NCBI GenBank assembly: GCA_012800475.1
Contig: JAAZJF010000136.1
Span: 1-8,348 of the forward strand
DNA: 8,348 nucleotides
Source of the DNA: Gammaproteobacteria bacterium
GTDB taxonomy: Bacteria > Pseudomonadota > Gammaproteobacteria > Pseudomonadales > Pseudomonadaceae
Reading direction: 5' to 3'
Shown: one piece after another, positions 5,585-8,348 of the stretch
Layout of the letters: each line of letters begins with the position of its first letter
Position numbering within the stretch: position 1 is the first letter of the stretch
The notes under the pieces: generated by a model
Told to the model about the DNA's origin: nothing
What the model saw: the letters and a program-made list of their open reading frames with translations, nothing else
Database searches by the model: none
Position numbers and translations under genes: made by a program

Positions 5585-6949
5585 ATGGCTAAAGCTAAGC
5601 GGATGTATGGCTGTACGGAATGTGGTGCGACGTTTCCGAAGTGGGCGGGGCAGTGTGGTGAGTGCGGTGTATGGAACACCCTGAGTGAAACACTGATTGA
5701 AGCAGGCATGACTGAGAAAAGTGGACGCGCAGGTTGGGCCGGCGATCAGGCGCAACTGAAAACCTTAGCTGAGGTCAGTATTGAAGAAATTCCACGTTTT
5801 TCCACTCAGTCCAGCGAGTTAGATCGCGTGCTGGGTGGTGGTTTAGTGGATGGTTCAGTGGTGTTGCTCGGTGGTGACCCAGGTATTGGTAAGTCCACTA
5901 TTTTATTGCAAACCATGTGCAATATGTCGCAACGCATTCCTGCTTTATATGTCACAGGTGAAGAGTCGCAGCAGCAAGTGGCCATGCGTGCGCGGCGCTT
6001 AGAGCTGCCGCAAGATAAACTCAAAGTGATGACAGAAACCTGCATCGAGACGATTTTGACTGTTGCGCGCCGTGAAAAACCTAAGGTCATGGTCATTGAC
6101 TCCATTCAAACCATTTTTACCGAGCAAATCCAGTCGGCACCAGGTGGCGTTTCGCAAGTGCGTGAAAGTGCGGCTTTATTAGTGCGCTACGCCAAGCAAA
6201 GTGGCACCGCTATTTTCTTGGTCGGGCATGTCACTAAAGAAGGCTCTTTGGCGGGGCCACGCGTGCTTGAGCATATGGTCGATACTGTGCTGTATTTTGA
6301 AGGCGAGTCCGATGGCCGTTTGCGTATGTTGCGTGCGGTTAAAAACCGTTTCGGTGCCGTGAATGAGTTGGGTGTGTTTGGCATGACCGATCGCGGCCTC
6401 AAAGAAGTCTCCAATCCGTCGGCTATTTTCCTCAATCGTGCGCAAGAAGCGGTTTCTGGCAGTGTGGTGATGGCCACGTGGGAAGGCTCACGGCCAATGC
6501 TGATTGAGGTGCAAGCGTTGGTGGATACCAGTCACCTAGGTAACCCGCGCCGCGTCACTGTGGGCTTGGATCAAAACCGTTTAGCCATGTTGCTGGCTGT
6601 GCTGCATCGCCATGGTGGTATTCCCACCCATGATCAGGATGTGTTTTTGAACGTGGTCGGTGGGGTTAAGGTGCTGGAAACAGCTTCTGACTTAGCCTTA
6701 ATGGCGGCGATTATGTCCAGTTTGCGTAATCGACCTTTAGAGCATGGGTTGCTGGTATTTGGTGAAATTGGTTTATCGGGCGAGATTCGTCCTGTGCCCA
6801 GTGGTCAAGAGCGCTTAAAAGAAGCGGCCAAACATGGTTTTAAACGCGCCATTGTGCCCAAAGGTAATGCGCCGCGTGAGACACTGCCAGGCTTGCAAGT
6901 GATTGCCGTAACACGACTTGAGGAAGCACTGGATGCTCTGTTTGAGTGA
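5585..6949 (+). CDS. radA: DNA repair protein RadA (Sms)
   Basis: A 454-residue DnaB-like ATPase/helicase that extends recombination D-loops and processes branched intermediates with RecA. The order is as expected. An N-terminal C4 zinc finger has Cys10, Cys13, Cys24 and Cys27. The RecA-like domain carries Walker A GDPGIGKST at 97-105 and the Walker B-like VMVIDSIQT. The RadA-specific KNRFG motif is at 253-257. A C-terminal Lon-like domain runs from about 285 to 454, including GGVKVLETASDLALMAAI and GEIGLSGEIRPV. The ATG at 5585 gives the family N-terminus MAKAKRMYGC and has GGGG about nine bases upstream. An in-frame TTG at 5567 would add six residues and is not favoured. Length and motifs are complete. 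It appears monocistronic, with ribA starting 101 nt later from its own likely promoter. Confidence 0.97.
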   Translation: MAKAKRMYGCTECGATFPKWAGQCGECGVWNTLSETLIEAGMTEKSGRAGWAGDQAQLKTLAEVSIEEIPRFSTQSSELDRVLGGGLVDGSVVLLGGDPGIGKSTILLQTMCNMSQRIPALYVTGEESQQQVAMRARRLELPQDKLKVMTETCIETILTVARREKPKVMVIDSIQTIFTEQIQSAPGGVSQVRESAALLVRYAKQSGTAIFLVGHVTKEGSLAGPRVLEHMVDTVLYFEGESDGRLRMLRAVKNRFGAVNELGVFGMTDRGLKEVSNPSAIFLNRAQEAVSGSVVMATWEGSRPMLIEVQALVDTSHLGNPRRVTVGLDQNRLAMLLAVLHRHGGIPTHDQDVFLNVVGGVKVLETASDLALMAAIMSSLRNRPLEHGLLVFGEIGLSGEIRPVPSGQERLKEAAKHGFKRAIVPKGNAPRETLPGLQVIAVTRLEEALDALFE

Positions 6950-6964
6950 TGCCGTGGTTGGGCA

Positions 6965-6999
6965 GTCACGAACATAATCACGGTTTGCCTGTTCGTGAC
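6965..6999. promoter_or_regulatory. Perfect 10-bp inverted repeat between radA and ribA
   Basis: GTCACGAACA (6965-6974) and TGTTCGTGAC (6990-6999) are exact inverted copies with a 15-nt spacer. It could form a hairpin ending radA transcripts, but no T-run follows (next bases ATAGGTG). The right arm covers the position of the -35 for the TATAAT at 7013-7018, so an operator role for ribA is equally possible. Confidence 0.55.
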
Positions 7000-7018
7000 A
7001 TAGGTGAAGCGTTATAAT
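6990..7018 (+). promoter_or_regulatory. Probable ribA promoter
   Basis: A perfect TATAAT at 7013-7018 lies 32 nt upstream of the ribA start. At a 17-base spacing the -35 is TGTTCG, a poor match lying within the right arm of the inverted repeat, which might point to activator dependence or to regulation at the repeat. Transcription would start near 7025. Confidence 0.55.
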
Positions 7019-7050
7019 GTGTCACTAATAAAAGCCTAGGAGTTGTTCAG

Positions 7051-7665
7051 GTGTCTGTCGTCTTTATCGCTGCCTCAAAATTACCAACCCCGTTTGCCGA
7101 ATTTACGATGCATGGTTTCCTCGATGAGGAGACAGGTAAAGAGCATGTGGCACTGACCCTTGGCGAGATTGCTGATGGCGCGCCAGTTCTGGGCCGTTTG
7201 CATTCTGAATGCCTCACGGGGGATGCCTTATTTAGCTTGCGCTGCGATTGCGGTGCGCAACTTGAAGCGGCCTTACGCGCCATTGCCACTGAAGGTCGCG
7301 GTGTGCTGTTGTACTTGCGCCAAGAAGGTCGGGGTATTGGTTTGCTCAATAAAATCCGTGCCTACAGCCTGCAAGATGGCGGCGCTGATACCGTGCAAGC
7401 TAACGAGCAATTGGGTTTTGCTGCAGATATGCGTGACTACGCGATTTGCTTGCCGATGCTCGATCACTTAGGTGTGCATTCATTGCAATTGATGACCAAT
7501 AACCCGCGCAAAGTTAAAGCCATGCAAGCGGTAGGGATTGAAGTCTCGCAGCGCGTATCCTTGCAAGTGGGTGAAAATCCTTACAATAAACTCTACTTGG
7601 CCACCAAGGCCGGTAAGTTAGGCCACTTGTTGGGTCTTGAGCATCAGGCTGAGTTTAAATCGTGA
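7051..7665 (+). CDS. ribA: GTP cyclohydrolase II
   Basis: A 204-residue cytoplasmic enzyme that opens GTP to 2,5-diamino-6-ribosylamino-pyrimidinone phosphate, formate and pyrophosphate, the first step of riboflavin synthesis. The zinc ligands Cys54, Cys65 and Cys67 (SEC...LRCDCG) fall at the same numbers as I recall for E. coli RibA, as do Tyr105, Asp126 and Arg128 of the active site. The GTP-binding LRQEGRGIGL is at 89-98, and LMTNNPRKV and NPYNKLYLATKAGKLGH follow. It is a stand-alone RibA, not fused to RibB. The start is GTG at 7051, with AGGAG at 7038-7042 eight bases upstream. It shares a GTGA overlap with the next gene, which implies translational coupling. No FMN riboswitch signature is visible upstream. 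Confidence 0.97.
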   Translation: MSVVFIAASKLPTPFAEFTMHGFLDEETGKEHVALTLGEIADGAPVLGRLHSECLTGDALFSLRCDCGAQLEAALRAIATEGRGVLLYLRQEGRGIGLLNKIRAYSLQDGGADTVQANEQLGFAADMRDYAICLPMLDHLGVHSLQLMTNNPRKVKAMQAVGIEVSQRVSLQVGENPYNKLYLATKAGKLGHLLGLEHQAEFKS

Positions 7666-8084
7666 AACCTTCTGAAGCCCGCCGCACATTACGCATGCTG
7701 TGGTGGTTGCAATTAGCGGTAGCGATTTTGCCAGTGTGGTTGTTACCTGCTGATGTGTATGACTTGGGTGAGCATGTGCACACAGCATCTTTTGTGTTTT
7801 TTGCGCTTGCATTGTGTCTGCTGTTTTTGAATAACAGACCCTTTCATCGTTTTAAGCATGCAGTGATCGCTGTCGGTGCTGCGCGCAATACGCCGAATGA
7901 AGATGCCGCTTGGCAGCATTTAATGCACTTGCGCTTACAGGCTTTGTGGTTTGCATGCTTGCCGGCGTGGGCGGCTACTTTAGCTAAAATACTGGGTATG
8001 GAAATGCCTGTGGTTGTGTTGCTGGCCATCACCACACCGGTTTTATTCTGGCTGTATCGCACACCCAAACAATTAGCCTCATAG
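7662..8084 (+). CDS. Small membrane protein coupled to ribA
   Basis: A 140-residue protein with about four membrane segments (roughly 13-28, 42-57, 94-111 and 115-132) and short basic loops, so probably an inner-membrane protein. The N-terminus KPSEARRTLR is basic, suggesting it faces the cytoplasm. The start is GTG at 7662, overlapping the ribA stop as GTGA, with only a weak ribosome binding site of its own, so it is likely translated by coupling to ribA. Pseudomonas genomes have a small hypothetical membrane-protein gene directly after ribA, and this appears to be the same gene. Function is unknown; a link to riboflavin uptake or export is conceivable from position alone but has no sequence support. 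Confidence 0.8.
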   Translation: MKPSEARRTLRMLWWLQLAVAILPVWLLPADVYDLGEHVHTASFVFFALALCLLFLNNRPFHRFKHAVIAVGAARNTPNEDAAWQHLMHLRLQALWFACLPAWAATLAKILGMEMPVVVLLAITTPVLFWLYRTPKQLAS

Positions 8085-8095
8085 TGCTAGCCTTA

Positions 8096-8117
8096 GGACC
8101 CGCAACCCGCGTGGTCC
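8096..8117 (+). repeat. Hairpin after the ribA-linked gene
   Basis: GGACCCGC (8096-8103) pairs with GCG-t-GGTCC (8109-8117): eight pairs with one bulged T and a 5-nt loop. There is no T-run after it. It is the first of three successive stems in the 116-nt interval before the aminotransferase gene. Confidence 0.5.
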
Positions 8118-8135
8118 ATATCAATTGATCAATCA

Positions 8136-8160
8136 CTGCATCCGCTCTAAATGGGTGCAG
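8136..8160 (+). repeat. Second leader hairpin
   Basis: CTGCATCC (8136-8143) pairs with GGGTGCAG (8153-8160), eight pairs including one T.G, with a 9-nt loop. The palindrome ATCAATTGAT (8120-8129) lies just before it. It abuts the terminator-like hairpin at 8162. Confidence 0.5.
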
Positions 8161-8161
8161 G

Positions 8162-8187
8162 CGCCAAGGTTGGCGATGTTTTCTTTT
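8162..8187 (+). terminator. Terminator-like hairpin before the aminotransferase
   Basis: CGCCA-AGGT-TGGCG (8162-8175) forms a tight stem with a 4-nt loop (one more A-T pair possible), followed by ATGTTTTCTTTT. It probably ends the ribA transcript. It finishes about 14 nt before the next start codon, so if the downstream promoter lies upstream of it, it would act as an attenuator. Confidence 0.6.
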
Positions 8188-8200
8188 AATAGTGGATCGT

Positions 8201-8348
8201 ATGACTCTGACTTATAGCGCCCGCAGTCGCGCAATTGAACCCTTTCATGTGATGGCGTTGTTACAGCGTGCCAATGAGCTGCAAGCGGCGGGCCATGATG
8301 TGATTCATCTTGAAATTGGCGAGCCTGATTTCACCACCGCTGAGCCGA
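8201..8348 (+). CDS. PLP-dependent aminotransferase, class I/II (partial, N-terminal 49 residues)
   Basis: The open frame from ATG at 8201 runs off the window end. The 49 residues include SRAIEPFHVMALLQRANEL and the segment VIHLEIGEPDFTT near 35-47, the N-terminal signature of fold-type I aminotransferases of the aspartate-aminotransferase group (LxxGEPDF). The reaction would be transfer of an amino group through pyridoxal phosphate. Substrate cannot be read from this part, and the catalytic lysine lies beyond the edge. The ribosome binding site is weak (TGGA about five bases upstream). A terminator-like hairpin ends only about 14 nt before the start, so promoter placement is unclear. Confidence 0.9.
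   Translation, partial: MTLTYSARSRAIEPFHVMALLQRANELQAAGHDVIHLEIGEPDFTTAEP

Noticed and set aside
6950..7050. FMN riboswitch upstream of ribA
   Set aside because: The interval is too short, with a TATAAT only 32 nt before the start, and none of the conserved RFN-element motifs is present.
7160..7471. 103-codon plus-strand frame within ribA
   Set aside because: Shifted-frame reading of a fully conserved RibA; Cys-rich shadow sequence without its own start signals.
1..8348. CRISPR arrays, tRNA/rRNA genes, prophage, toxin-antitoxin or defence genes
   Set aside because: No regularly spaced direct repeats, cloverleaf sequences or hallmark proteins of such systems were seen on either strand.

Overview
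The window reads as a housekeeping stretch of a gamma-proteobacterial chromosome, most likely a low-GC member of the Pseudomonadaceae (the Thiopseudomonas/Denitrificimonas-like branch is my best guess). Base composition looks near 50% GC by eye. The protein sequences and the block order rpsR - DUF2232 gene - rplI - dnaB, and ribA followed by a small membrane-protein gene, are those of Pseudomonas. The genus is inference; no rRNA or marker search was possible.

Layout. 1-1478: end of the rpsF-rpsR-(DUF2232)-rplI ribosomal operon, closed by a strong hairpin at 1512-1549. 1599-2993: dnaB, the replicative helicase, complete and without an intein. 3065-4157: two minus-strand genes, a DUF4136-type lipoprotein and a YdcZ/DUF606 small membrane protein. 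These sit where many pseudomonads carry alr. 4255-4917: fklB, an FKBP-type prolyl isomerase, preceded closely by an intrinsic-terminator-like hairpin. 4914-5165: a small minus-strand protein gene convergent with fklB, sharing a TTAA stop overlap, with a very good Fur-box match over its predicted promoter. 5219-5584: a gene-poor interval with a 101-nt palindromic, repeat-like element and a probable radA promoter. 5585-6949: radA. 7051-8084: ribA plus a 4-nt-overlapping small membrane protein gene, with a perfect 10-bp inverted repeat just upstream of the -10. 8085-8200: a leader with three hairpins, the last terminator-like, directly before a PLP-dependent aminotransferase gene cut by the window edge (8201-8348).

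How the parts relate. Ribosomal proteins S18 and L9 and DnaB belong to translation and replication. RadA processes recombination intermediates, RibA starts riboflavin synthesis, and FklB assists protein folding. These functions are not one pathway; the window is a patchwork of conserved core blocks. I see no phage, CRISPR, toxin-antitoxin or defence system, and no convincing new multi-gene system. The points worth a second look are regulatory or repeat-like: the Fur-box/small-protein pair, the palindromic element at 5306-5406, the terminator in the fklB leader, the inverted repeat at the ribA promoter and the structured leader of the aminotransferase.
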